Source: Przewalskia tangutica (taxonomy: Eukaryota; Streptophyta; Magnoliopsida; Solanales; Solanaceae). Taken from it: DNA of 64,000 nt. The position numbers and the translations under genes were made by a program. Numbering within the stretch: the first letter of the stretch is position 1; every line of letters begins with the position of its first letter. Below the pieces are notes generated by a model. That model worked only from the letters and a program-made list of their open reading frames with translations, had not been told where the DNA came from and did not search any database. The stretch lies in contig CM056734.1 of the NCBI GenBank assembly GCA_029844215.1, positions 17,928,501 through 17,992,500 on the forward strand, written 5' to 3'. Positions 24,103 through 35,964 of the stretch are shown piece by piece.

Positions 24103-24800
24103 GAAGGATACAGTGTTACCAAGTTGGGAGAATCTAATGAGAGGCCATGTAAATGTAAGGGTGCAGTGAATGAAACAATAACATTCCATGATCAAGCCAG
24201 AAACAAAGTGTATAGACTGAATGATCAGATAGCTAAGCTAGTTATGCGCCCAAGAGCGCATTTGTCAAAGGGTTACATCTTCATTGATGGTGAGCCTGCC
24301 ACTGATTGCCTTGTAGGCTTTGGGCTCTACTTTTTTCACAACTATGCCAACTTATCTATCTTCCCTAAATGGAATATTCTAGGTTAGAAGCCTTTTTATT
24401 TGTTAAATTTTGAATGGTTTAGAGAACTATATTTCAAGAAAACTAGCATTTTTTGTTTAGTTTGGATAGGGAAGCTAGAATTGATGTCACAATGTGTTTG
24501 AGAAGGCAGAGAGATGGGCTAAAATTGAAAAAGGAAGCATTTAGGGTCAATGTCCTAATTGAAACACTTTCAGTTGTGTTTCAGATGAATGAGATCTTGT
24601 ATGAATTGAGGGACCATTCTGTTGGCCTCAACTGTGGTAAACGGGATTACATATTCAGCTATGTTAAGACATCAGCCTGATCGCTTACTCCTCTATAGGG
24701 TTCAAGTTGGCATGGCTTAACACTTTATGAGGAGTTACTCCGACTGGCTTATGCAAACCTGTCATAAGTGTGGCGTCCACGCTATGGGAGGCATGGTATG
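24103..24800 (+). pseudogene. Malate synthase partial duplicate (exons 2-3 with intron 2)
   Basis: It matches the functional gene from about 22083 to 22810, including intron 2 (caagaaaa... conserved), so it arose by DNA duplication and not by retroposition. Exon 2 has a 1-base deletion near 24155, loses about three bases near 24257, and lacks about 34 bases near its end. Exon 3 has further indels and an in-frame stop (gcttaa at about 24715). Exon 1 and nearly all of exon 4 are absent; the donor phrase ggcatggtatg ends the match. A 14-base relic of exon 4 (agattagcagagtc) may survive at 24968-24981. No function is expected. Confidence 0.9.
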
Positions 24801-25558
24801 CAAATATTCAACTCCTTGTTATCATATTATGTTTTTTAAGTTCAACGGGACATGTTGATTCAACGATTACTAGTGATTCCAACTTCATTTTGCCTTTGAG
24901 GGAATTATTGATTGTTGTCTCTGTACAGTACATCTTTCAAGTGTTTTGTCTTCTATATGAGCATAGCAGATTAGCAGAGTCAGCTAAAACCATCCCATTT
25001 TAACTTGTGGTAACATTGGCTTAATTCAGAATACTACAATCTACAAGCTTAGATTTGTTCAAACACGAATTTAAAACAAGGTTACTAAATAGGTAAAACA
25101 TAACAACATTAAAGAAATAAAGTAGAAATGAAAAGAACATGTTTGAGTTCTTGACAAGGCAAAGAACTTGGCGGCATCTCCTCCAGTGAGATGTTCATCT
25201 ACACTTGTACCAAATAACCCCATTATTCCAAATTTCTTTGTTCTCTTATTTGAATGACACGAAAAATTAAAAGAGCATATTACCTGAATTAGCGAAATTG
25301 AACCATTCTTGATACAACTTCTCGTGTTTATTCGAAAAGTGATTAATGTAACTTGTAGATAGTGATGTCATTAGACTTGTGTATTGAAGAAATCAATGGA
25401 GAGGAACCATTTTGTTGTTATCTTTGTAGTATATATCAAGTTGATGTTGGGTCTTAAGTTCAGCCATATATGTAACTTTAGATAACTACAACATTAGGCG
25501 TACGTGTGAAATTTTGCTCGTAAGCAATATATTAAATTTCAATTAAAATTTATAACTT
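24801..25558. other. Intergenic, no supported gene
   Basis: AT-rich DNA after the pseudogene. Apart from the possible 14-base exon-4 relic at 24968-24981, nothing was recognised. Confidence 0.4.
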
Positions 25559-25736
25559 TTTTATCGATTGTTTCTTTTACTTTATTTGTTATTTTTTCGT
25601 TTGTGTGTTTGCTTTTCATTGAACCGAGAGTATATCAGAAACGACCTCTCTACCTCCCAAGATAAGGATGAGGTCTGCGTACACTTTAACCTCCCGGATT
25701 CCACTTGTGAAATTATATTGGATATGTTGTTGTTGT
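25559..25736 (+). mobile_element. TS-type SINE (Solanaceae), with TSD
   Basis: The body contains the phrases agaaacgacctctctacctc, gataaggatgaggtctgcgt and attccacttgtgaaatta and ends gatatgttgttgttgt, the TTG-repeat tail typical of the TS SINE first described in tobacco. The flanks carry an imperfect 14-bp duplication, aaaattt-taactt (25545-25558 and 25737-25750). This is one of the best taxonomic clues in the window. Confidence 0.85.
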
Positions 25737-25858
25737 AAAATTTGTAACTTCTCACATGGGATCGGAAGTTAATTATGAGATTTCTAAGCTTATAAATTTA
25801 TAAACTTTAGTTATGGCTTGAATGAGGTTCACAAATTCGCTATGTGTACACTTGCCCC

Positions 25859-26080
25859 AAAATAAAGGGTGTCAAATAAGCAGTTTGGACTTAATCTGAT
25901 AAATTAAAAGGGGTTGAAGCGATAAACATGTTGGTAATAGTCCCCTTAAAATTTAATTGGATCAAAATGAGTGGATTAATCTGAACTATACAATAGGTTA
26001 TAATCTAACCTGTCTAATCCAAAATCATTTTTCATATGCTTATTTGCTTTTTATAATTTGCTTAATTATTAAATTAAATA
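25859..26080. mobile_element. Possible hAT-MITE fragment
   Basis: The opening agggtgtcaaataagcagtt and internal phrases (ggatcaaaatgagtgg, ggttataatctaacctg) resemble the hAT MITE at 4117-4515. No matching right end or 8-bp TSD was located. Confidence 0.3.
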
Positions 26081-27566
26081 AGTAAAATCTTCTTTTTTAT
26101 ATATTTTCATGAGGATGTGTACCAACTAAATCGAAAATATTTACTTTTCTATGTTTCAGTACAGAAAAATCTTATGGATCAATATGAAATACACGGATCC
26201 CCAATTTGGCCCAATTTGGAATACATATAGCAAGCCCACTAATAAATTTATAATTTTGGGCCTGTGATGAATGTTTGGTAAGCCCCAACTTTGGGTTGCT
26301 TGTTTTGTTAAGACTTCTTTCTTTTTGTTTTAGTCCCGTGAGATGAAATGCATTGTAGTCATTCACCATGTACCTTTAATTCTTTTTTATTCTTCACAGG
26401 TACCCTTCAAACGCACTGGTGTCTCTACTATTTATTTAATGAAAATATTGATACGAAAGTAAACGCCACCTTGTTTCACGTGGCTCGGCCACTGCTTGCA
26501 GATATATATGTCAAAAATCATTTATGAAAACCAGTTACACACTTACACATCTCACAAATTTAATTTAGAACTTTTCATAATTGTGAAGAGTATGTTATAG
26601 AAAGTAAACGCGAGACTATAATTTATACGAAAGAATTTATTGTAAAATATCTTTTTTTTAAACATGACACAATTTGTTTTTATCTCCTCATCCTATCCAG
26701 ATCATAAAACCAAACAATTTTTTTTATGAGAGGTTATTTGGTTCACGAACTAGCTATAAAGGAATTATATGATGTAAGGATTGTTTTTTAATGAATAATA
26801 ATAACGTGAGGATTAATATACATTGAACAATAATTCAGTAGGAATTGATATACATAGATTGCCTACACTTTAGTCGCTCGTATCTTTGCATTATTCCTAC
26901 TACTACTAGTACATATGGTTTATTTCACATTCTATCACCTATAAATAATAGCAAAGACAACAACATACTTAGTGTGATGCCACAAGGGAGGTTTGGAAAA
27001 CGTAGGATGTTAGTTGATCTTCTCTCTTATCTTTATGAGGCAGAAAAGTTATTTTCTACTAATACTTCCTATTAAAACTATTAATGAATATAGATATATA
27101 TTATAATTATCTAAAAATAGTTGAAGTAGCTCTTGTAATTTTCCTCTAATTAACGAAGAAAAGAAAGTACAAAAATCAGGTCAATAGTCATCACCATTAT
27201 GCAGTCCACAGAAAAAGATGTTAGGATTCACGCATTAAATCTTTTAAAATAATTTTCTTCATTTTTGGGTAAAGAGTGCTGACAAACTATACTTAAAGAA
27301 AGATAAAATGTTTATTCCCTATCTATTAACTTTCCCATAAAACATGGAGTTGCTCCGTTCAAAGCGGCATCTGGTAGGGCTAGCTATGGTATTAAAATGA
27401 TTACGATAATAGCTCTAATAAAATACTATATAGTACTCTCTCAATTACAATTTAGACATAGTAAGATTTGATACGAATTTAAATCCAAACAAAGAGAAAA
27501 GCACTAACAATTTATTTACATATATCAAGTATTGATGAACAAAATTACTTTTTATCTATGCTCATG
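26081..27566. other. Intergenic, no supported gene
   Basis: AT-rich, with no coding frame above background and no recognised TE termini. A 76-codon open frame at 26845-27075 has no domain signal. Confidence 0.4.
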
Positions 27567-27770
27567 GGCGGAGGTAAAATATATACTCCATTATTTACTA
27601 TTTAGGATGAACCCGATAATTTTTACTTAGACTCTGAATTTGTATTAACAAATTCATTAAATATATATAAGTACTTAATTATGACTAAGACGGACTATGA
27701 GTTCAGCGGCAAGTTCTGAACTCATATACATTAAATCATGGCTCGATTTCTCTGCCTTGACAAGTACATT
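27567..27770. repeat. Dispersed Solanaceae-type repeat, possibly SINE-related
   Basis: Phrases such as gggcggaggtaaaatata, gactctgaatttgtattaac, aaattcattaaatatatata and gttctgaactcatatacatt are familiar from interspersed repeats in Solanaceae. Ends and TSD were not defined, so the class is uncertain. Confidence 0.3.
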
Positions 27771-28238
27771 GTGGAATTAGTAGACGTGTGTGCAAGTTGA
27801 CCTAGATATTGCGGTTATCAAAAATAAAAGCTTAACTCGGGAGAGAGTCTAAGTAAAAGAAAATGATTTCTGAAATATGTTGTCTTATTACATGCAATGA
27901 TCATTAGATTTTAAAAATTTGTGATTTTAAACATGTTATAACATTTATAGTTATAAAATCTAACTCGTTAACAGCAGATATAAAATTATAATTAAATATT
28001 TTTATATATAAAAATATATCAATTTTTAAAATAAATTAATATAAAATTCATGTCACATGAGGTTAAATAAAGTAGTACTGTTCTCTTTTGGTTGGAATTA
28101 GTAGTCATTAGTCATCTAAAGTACTTTGTTTCCCTAAAAGCAGCAAATATTCTACGAATTTAGTACCCTTGTTCCTTGGATTTGGAGAAGACTAAGAAAC
28201 TTGAAATTGAAACCTAATCCAGCAACAGTCCACTTTTC
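27771..28238. other. Intergenic, no supported gene
   Basis: Nothing recognised before the truncated Copia LTR begins at about 28239. Confidence 0.35.
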
Positions 28239-30758
28239 TTGGTTTCTTTCATATTTTGTCTTATCATTACAAAACAAAGGAAACACTTATTTATAGTAGA
28301 AATGAGAAAATTATCTACTCAATGTAACACCCCATTTTAACCGGAGTCGAAAACGGGATTACTGCTACATATGGTTGATTCCTAAATGTATTTTAAGGAG
28401 TCGCCACCTAATTATTATAGTGAATTAGGACACTTAGTTTATTGCAATAAAAATACTGCAATTGACTTCCATTTAATGATCTGCGAAATTAGTGAGATTC
28501 TGGATCAGGGTTCTTTATTATCCTAAAGGGAAGGGGTTAGGCATCCTTTAAGATCCGCTAACTTGCGGTTGTTCGTTCAAACCTAGGTTAATTATTTATT
28601 GCTCTTTTTATTCTACCTATTCTAAGCATTTTACATAATTTACAATTGAAATAAAATACACTGCAAAATAATAAAACATGAAATTAAATACGATATAAAA
28701 TAAACTCCGGGGCATTCTTTTTGAAATGCATCTCCGGATACCTGCATAAACACTTAGTAAAAGTATTAGTAATAGAATACATAAATTTTTAAATAATAGC
28801 AAAAATTAACAAACAAAGCAAATAAATCCGTCTTTTGTACAGGGGAGGCCTTGGAAATCAGACGGGGATTCCTTCATTGGCCAATATTGCTAAAAATAAT
28901 AAAATAAATAAAACCTTCGGATCCGCCAAAACAAGAATAGTTTTAAACACGAGGGCTCGGATATGTAAAAATATAAAGTAGATGCGCTAAACAAGTGCGA
29001 GAATTCGCGCCAAGCGCATGTTGGTTATCCGATGTAAGTGGAAGAAATCATCCTTGCCTGAAAGCTTCATTTATTTTATTTTCCGCTTTGCAACCGTGGA
29101 GGCCTCAAAATCGACGGATAACTTTTTCATCGGCGATGTAGTATCATGCTCAAATCAAGATACCAACAACAGAGCAACTGTTCTACCATCTAATAAAATA
29201 AAGTATGAATTGTCAAAACCAGGCCCCAAAACAGCTAAGCAGTAGCATTTCTTTTTGGAAACAGCAATCACATAGTCTTCAAGGCCAACCAAGATAAACC
29301 AAAATTTCCTTAAAGTAAATAACAAAATGGCCACAAATATCTGTTCAAGATCAGTTCCAGTCCAACAGTAAAGAGACAAACGGCCAACCAAATATAAAAC
29401 AAACATGGGTCACCAACGTTTTAGAACTCCAGCCAAGTACCCGAAACAACAACAAACAAAAAAATGAACTTCGTCCAAACCAGAAACAAACCATAGATAC
29501 CGAAAAATACAAAATCGAGGACGGCGAGTTTCTCAAACTCCACAGATAAAAATCCAACATTCATCTATAAACCACAAATAGTAACAAAAGCGTGTGACAT
29601 AGTTCAGGAAAATTACGAGCGTCACGGAAAACCGTAAATCACCCAAAACGAAACATAACATAGGTCACGGAGTTTGTTAAAACTCCGCGACATTCAAAAT
29701 AATAAATCAGCCCAACAAAAGAGATACAAATGTGATATTGCCGGAGTTAACACAACACGAAAAGCGGCAGCGGCGTCGCTTCCACGGCAGGTCGCCGAGC
29801 AACGCCGCCGATGGTTTCAAAGACGAGTGGTGTTGGTCGACGGAGACGGTGTGAGGCGGCGGCTGAGGGTTAAGGAGAGGGTGATGGTGGTCGACGGGTC
29901 TGATGGGTTTGGTTCGCCGGAGCTTCGAGCTCCGGCGATGGGTACGGGCAGTGGGGTGAGGTGAGGGGGTGTTCGACGGGAGTGGGGAAAAGGTGGTTGA
30001 GGGCTGCTGTCGGCTAGGGTAGTTCGCCGGAGATAGAACTCCGGCGAAGGGCGGCGGCGGCGGCGGCGACGGGAGAGGTTAATGAGAGGGCTGATAAAAT
30101 GTGGGCTGCGGCTGATGTTGAAAAATGGGCTGAAGTGGAAAGGGAGAGAGTTTATTATATAGGGGGTGTGTTAGGGTTTGGTATTTTGGGGGGAAATGAA
30201 AAGTAGGTTTTGATTTTAGGGGGGAAAAATAAAAGAGGGTGTTTGGATGATATTAAAAATAGTGTCGGCTTGGACTGATTCAAATTGTGTCTTGGACTGG
30301 ACTGGTTTGACAAAAATGCAAGGCTGGTTAATTATTTAAAGAAAAATTATTTAAAAATATGCAAAATTATTAAAATGCAAATGCCGACGCAATAATACTA
30401 AAATGCAATTTTAAAGACATGTTTAATGCCTGATTAAAAGTAAAAAATGGGATGTCAATTAATTATTTAAAAAGATGTAAATATTATTAAAATAAAACGA
30501 CGGTGTAACAATAACAAAAACATAATATTAACAAAGACATATGCTTATTTTAACATAATAAGATAAAAATGCAAAAAATGCTGATTAAAATGCGATGTGC
30601 TAAAATACTTAGAATTGCAACAAATATACAAAAACGGGTCAAAATTGACTGTCAACACTCAATATCAACTCAACAACTCTAACAAATTTCTTAACAGTAT
30701 AACTAATTAACTTAACACTAAATATGTGAACCTTTATTCTGCATTCTTCACTTCAACA
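28239..30758 (-). repeat. 3' LTR of the Copia element, truncated and split
   Basis: Matches 35620-35798 in two pieces, 28239-28322 and 30658-30758 (ctttcatatt-tgtctta, aatgagaaaa, ctctaacaa). The part homologous to 35518-35620 is missing. Confidence 0.75.
28323..30657 (-). mobile_element. Ogre/Tat-like solo LTR, 2.3 kb
   Basis: On the plus strand it begins TGTAACACCCCATTTTAACC and ends AAAATTGACTGTCAACA, flanked by TSD CTCAA (28318-28322 and 30658-30662). The host Copia LTR reads continuously once the insert is removed. It is homologous to the LTR pair at 38515-40558 and 45171-47286. Confidence 0.85.
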
Positions 30759-31234
30759 CTCCCTACAAGCTAGGTGCTAAGAACAAATTCTTAAGACCTA
30801 GCTTGGACATCAAATGGATATGATGACCTTGTGTTAGACCTTTAGTCAGCACAACTTCAAGTTACTCAATAGTAGTTATATACAAAATAGACACCAAACC
30901 TTGTTATACCTTCTCCCGGATGAAGTGACAATCAATATCTATATGTTTTGTACGTTTATGAAATATTGGATTGACAACAATTTGGATAGCAAACTTGCTA
31001 TCACACTATACAGAAATAGGCAGCCTCAAACACACATTTAGCTCTGCAATAGATCAGAAATCCATACCACTTCAGCTACAACAGATGCTAAACTCATGTA
31101 TTCAGCTTTTGCTGAGCTCTTGGATATTGTGAGATGTTTCTTGGAATTCCAAAAGATAAGGAAAGACCAAAAAACATAAGATATCATGTGACCGACCTCC
31201 TAGTGTTGGAGCAGGATGCCCAATCAGCATCACA

Positions 31235-32262
31235 TTATGCAAACAGAATATTATAATCCCCTTCAAGCACAAAAATGCATAAACCTGGTGTTTGTTTGAT
31301 ATATATGACTCCTCTATCAGCTGCTATCATATGTGAGACCTTTGGTGCTTGCATGAATTGACTCAAACACTCAACTGCAAAGGATATAAATAGCCTGGTA
31401 TTAGTTAAATATAGAAGTCTCCCAATAAGTCTCTGATAACTAGCAGGGTCATCCAAAAAGGGATCGTTAGTCACATTCACAGTACCTCCATAAACAGTTG
31501 CGACATCATTCACATGTTGATCAAATACATTAGAAGTTAACTTGACATTCAACTCCATTGGTGATCCAGCAGGCTTGGCTTCTGTTAAGCCCATATCAGC
31601 TATCAACTCGAGTGAATACTTTCTGTTATGCATCACAATACCACTCTTCTTTCTAGCTAATTCAAAACCCAAAAAATTTCTCAACTCCCCCAGATCTTTG
31701 ATCTTAAAATGTTGTTGCATTGTAGCTTTAGTTTCTTTAATAAGTTTCTCATCATTCCAAGTTATGAGTACATCATCTACATAGATCAAAACTATTACTA
31801 TTTTGTCATTGTCCTTCTTTGTAAGAAGTGAATAGTCTAGATGACTTTGTGTAAAACCAAAAGATATCAAGACAGTGGTTAATTTAATATTACATTGTCT
31901 TGAGGCATGCTTAAGTTCATACATTGACTTGAGCAGCCTACATACCTTCCATTGCTCATTTGTAAAGCCTTGAGGTAAACTCATGTATACTTATTCATTA
32001 ATATCTCCTTGCAAGAAAGCATTAACATATCCATTTGATGAACAATTCAACCTTTTGCAGCAGCAAGTGAAATTACTGACCTTACTGTCACCATCCTCAC
32101 CACTGGTGAAAAAGTATCTTGATAATCAATGTCTTCCTTCTGGTTTTTTCCTTTTACCACCAACCTTGCCTTAAACGTTTCTATTTTACCCGTGACCTTG
32201 TACTTGATCTTATACACACATTTGCAGCTTATTTCCCTTTTGTTACTTAGTAGGTCAACCAC
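31235..32262 (-). pseudogene. Copia reverse transcriptase, broken
   Basis: The 249-residue frame (31235-31984) contains PQGFTNEQWKVCRLLKSMYE-type Copia RT sequence, the catalytic YVDD (within IYVDDVLITW), then the RT tail up to SYQRLIGRLLYL. The upstream frame 32047-32262 holds KARLVVKGKNQKEDIDYQDT followed by FSPVV, the start of the RT domain, in a different frame. The RNase H part beyond the end of the first frame is largely lost. Confidence 0.85.
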
Positions 32263-32507
32263 CTCCTAAGTCTTATTATCTTCTAAGGCCTGAATTTTAG
32301 CCTTCATGACCTGAATTTCAGCCTTCATGGCCTTTATCCAGCTCCTATCATTTGTTGCCTCAAAGTTTGATTGTGGTGCATGCTCTTCTGAGATCTTAGC
32401 TATGAAACTTTAAGATATAGACAACCCTGCATAATTAACAACATCAGACAAAGGATATGGACATGTCTTTACACTCATTGAATCTGCTGTAGGCTGAATG
32501 AAATCTT

Positions 32508-33849
32508 TCATCCATGTAGGAGGTCTTCTGTCCCTATTAGATCTTCTAGTCTCCAAGGGTGCATAAGTGATAGGTAAATCCTATGGAGATAACACAACAT
32601 CAGATTTATCTTGTGGAGATGACACAACCTCAGATTGATCCTATAGAGATGACACAACTTCGGATTGTAAATGATCACCAACAATAGGTCTGTCATTACT
32701 ATCATGAGTTGACTTTGACATACCTTTATAAGTTGGCACCCTTGTTTTTCCAGGCTCAATAATATTCCCAGCCGCAACCTGTTCATGTACAACATCATTA
32801 GTAAATGCATCAAGACTAGGAAAGTAATCGGTATCAGATCCTGTAACATGTGACTCAACATCACACTGACTGTTCTGTCCAAAAGGAAAGATATCTTCAT
32901 AAAAAGTCACATCTCTACTCACAAAAGTAGTTATGTTAACTAAGTCCAGCAGTTTGTATCCCTTTTGTCAAGCAACATAACCAAGCAATACTAACTTAGT
33001 GGCTTTAATATCAAATTTGTCCTTCTTGACCAAGTTAGTGGCATAACATAAACAACATATAATCTTCATGTGAGACATGGAAGGTTTCTTCTTAAACAAC
33101 TTCTCATAGGGTGATACATTTCATATCACCACAAAAGGAAACTTGTTAATCACATAGACTGCTACGTCCATACAATCTCCATAAAATCTTGCTGGTAAAT
33201 TACTTTGGAATTTGATGGCTCTGGCAATTTCTAAGATGTGTATGTGACTCTTTTCCACCACTCTATTTTATTGTGGAGTGTATGGACAAGAGCTCTAATG
33301 TATAATCACATGCTGACAAAACAACTCATAATAAGAATTATTAAAGAATTTTGTACCATTATTTGTTAAAACACTCTTAACCATCATATTAAATTGTGTT
33401 ATAATTATTGCAAGTAAATTCTTAGGAATAGTGGCCACATCAGATTTAACATGTAAAAGAAACACCCAAGTCCATCCGGTGTAATCATCCACAACTGTGA
33501 GAAAATACCTCATGTCGGTATATGTGGGAATCCTATAATGTCCCCGTGCATCAAAATGCAACAACTGAAAAGCAAAATATGTTCTACTGCTACTAATATA
33601 AAATGGCTTCCTAGTTTGCCTAGCCACAAGGCAAATGTCACAATGCCTAATTGTAAAATAGGATTTATAACAAAAACCATTTATCTTCGTGAGCACACTC
33701 ATTGGCACATGTCTCAGCCTCAAATGCCAGAGTCCTACTTGTAACTCAGATATTGTAACTGCAGTTGGCATATGTGCTTGTACTTCTGTCAGTTTAGAAC
33801 ATCTTTTTTTTACTCCAGCATATATAATCCATCTCCTTACCAATCTCAT
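32508..33849 (-). pseudogene. Copia integrase, broken
   Basis: The frame 33295-33849 has the pre-integrase/zinc region (LWHLRLRHVP ... CDICLVARQTRKPF) and the integrase core start (HFDARGHYRIPT, VVDDYTGWTWVFLLHVKSD). Downstream, 32641-32922 holds SRDVTFYEDIFPF, the usual integrase C-terminal region, followed by a variable linker. Stops and frame changes separate the pieces. Confidence 0.8.
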
Positions 33850-34011
33850 TCACTTTCCCATTGAAAAGATATTGTATGACAAAAAAATCAATGAAGAATC
33901 TTGCACAACAGTTTAACTCCCTCGTTATTTTGAAACTGAAATAAAATTAAATTTAAAATTGGGCACACATAACATATGTTTTATGAGATCACCTTATGTT
34001 AATCTGCAACT

Positions 34012-35370
34012 TCATGTTTGAGTGATTGTTGTTGTATCACCAGTAGGCAATTGTACATGTCCTGCATTTTCCGTGAAATCATTTTTTTCAATCGTACTCT
34101 TATCATTTACCATATAGTTAGTTACTTCTGAATTCACTATCCAACTAGGGCTATTTTCCTTATTGAATGCAAGCTTACATGCCATGTGAGTTTTAGGTAC
34201 TAGTGCATTGCCATGATGTACATCAGCATATGTATGTTGATTCATCATTGTAAGTACCTTTTTATATTTATCTGAAGTGCATGGCCTTAATAGAAAATTG
34301 ACTTGTTCATGTTGCTCTTGGGATAATTGTCTCAATCCTCCCATATATCTCTGGCTTGACTGTCCCATATGTCCACCACAAGGCTGTTGAAGTAAACCAT
34401 CATCTTCTCCCTGTTGAACACCTATCATAACCACATATACCTTCTTCTTCCCTTTGAAGTCAAGAGGATAACCTATGATCCTATAACAATTATCCTTAAT
34501 ATGCTCATTATTTTTATAGTAATCACAATACATCAACCTGTAACGTGCTTCCCTAGTATGCTCCTTCATTTAACAGAAATCACAGAATGCATTTGAAAGG
34601 TATGACTTCTTTGGCTTATGTTGAGGATATCTGCTAAATAGAGTTGTAGGCTCAGCATACTCTCATATGTCTGTATATTTCCATGTAATCATTTTCTGAC
34701 TCTCATCATGTGCAATCATTGCATATGCTTGATTCACATCAGGAGTGGGTGACATTAGAAGGATATGCATTCTTACTTGGTTGTAGCTATTATTAAGTCT
34801 CATGAGAAATTCTAGCAATCTCTGATTTGCTAGATGTTCTATACACTCCCTAGGACTATCACAATCACATGTTGGTGGAAGAATGATTGAAACAATTTCA
34901 TCCCATAAGTTCTTCATCCTTGAGTAATAACTAGACACATGTGATACACCTTGGTGTAAAGCAAATTTCTTCTTCAATTGATATACTCTAGATAGATTAA
35001 TTTTATCAAATTGTTCCTTCAAATCCTTCCATACTGCATATGTAGTGGATTCTCATAATCTACGAGATTGCATTACATCAATCCCATTGCTTCACCTGAT
35101 TTGGACCACAAGTATCTCTTTTAATTGTTCCATCAACGAACCAATTTTATTCTTTGTTAACAGAGTCAATTTCATAGCTCGACTCCACAAAGTATAATTA
35201 TTCATTCCTACTAATTGAATATCTGCTTGTATAGTTCCAGGTGTATCAGATGCACTTAAAAATAGTTGATGATTATGATCGATGATATTTGAGTTTGAAC
35301 TTGAGCATTCATCAACAATTAACGACGCAATTGGTGATGTGTTTCCATGATTTTCACAATTATATTGCAC
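34012..35370 (-). pseudogene. Copia gag, broken
   Basis: Three frames in order on the minus strand: 35092-35370 (DTPGTIQADIQLVGMNNYTL then WSRAMKLTLL, the conserved N-terminal gag segment), 34663-35022 (gag core with SHVSSYYSRMKNLWDEI), and 34012-34569 (CDYYKNNEHIKDNCYRIIGY, a CCHC zinc-knuckle remnant with the first Cys pair altered, then the protease-region phrase SWIVNSEVTNYM). Not functional. Confidence 0.8.
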
Positions 35371-35505
35371 TATAATGATTCATAAAGAAAAATTCAATCT
35401 ATGTAACTCACTGACTTGAAGACGAAAATAGCTTAGACATTCACAATGAATCCCTCGATTTCCAACTACAGCTTGTTGGAAATTCCCTCGATTCACTCTT
35501 CAGAT

Positions 35506-35517
35506 GCTCTTATACCA
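35506..35517 (-). other. Primer-binding site of the Copia element
   Basis: The minus strand reads TGGTATAAGAGC directly after the 5' LTR end (TTTACA), close to the initiator tRNA-Met complement usual for Copia elements. Confidence 0.8.
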
Positions 35518-35798
35518 TGTAAACTGCTATGATCTAAGCTAATATCAGACTGCATGTGCAGTCCAGTGCATATTTGTGAACAGAATTGTGTATCGGAAGA
35601 GAATGAAGGGTATTTGTGAAAGCTTTTCTTTCATATTGTGTCTTACCATTACAAAGCAAAGTGATCACTTATTTATACGAGTAGAAATGAGAAAACTACC
35701 TACTCAATATCAATTCAACAACTCTAACAAGCTTCTTAACAATATAACTAACTCAACACTCAACACTAAATGTGTGAACCTTATTCTTCACTTCAACA
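35518..35798 (-). repeat. 5' LTR of the Copia element, 281 bp
   Basis: Minus strand TGTTGAAGTGAAGAATAAGG ... GCAGTTTACA, set by the primer site on one side and by alignment to the partner LTR on the other. Confidence 0.8.
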
Positions 35799-35964
35799 CC
35801 TTTGGTGCCCACATCAACACATGTCAAGACAGAGATGATGGTTCCAACTTAAGCTAAACATCCAATTTATTTATAGACATAGTAAATCCTTTCCAATATT
35901 TGCTGAATCCAGTTACTAATTTGCTTTTATGTGTTCAATTCTAGTTGGTTTTTCATTATCTAAA

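Larger units (their letters stand above)
28239..35798 (-). mobile_element. Ty1/copia LTR retrotransposon, degenerate, truncated left LTR
   Basis: Read on the minus strand: 5' LTR 35518-35798 (TGTTGAAGTG...TTTACA), primer-binding site 35506-35517 (TGGTATAAGAGC, initiator-tRNA-Met type), gag, integrase, reverse transcriptase, then the purine-rich cttgtagggag before the 3' LTR that starts at 30758. The 3' LTR is interrupted by a solo LTR (28323-30657) and its far end is missing beyond about 28239. Gene order gag-IN-RT is Copia. Many stops and frameshifts make it non-functional. No TSD could be matched because one end is lost. Confidence 0.85.

Noticed and set aside
24770..25003. 77-codon frame after the malate synthase pseudogene
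   Set aside because: Starts in a pseudo-exon and runs into non-coding DNA; no conserved residues beyond the first few codons.
29674..29964. 96-codon GC-rich frame
   Set aside because: Falls in the leader region of a solo LTR; the same region in sister LTRs (about 39658-39850, 46350-46600) is shifted and not conserved as protein.
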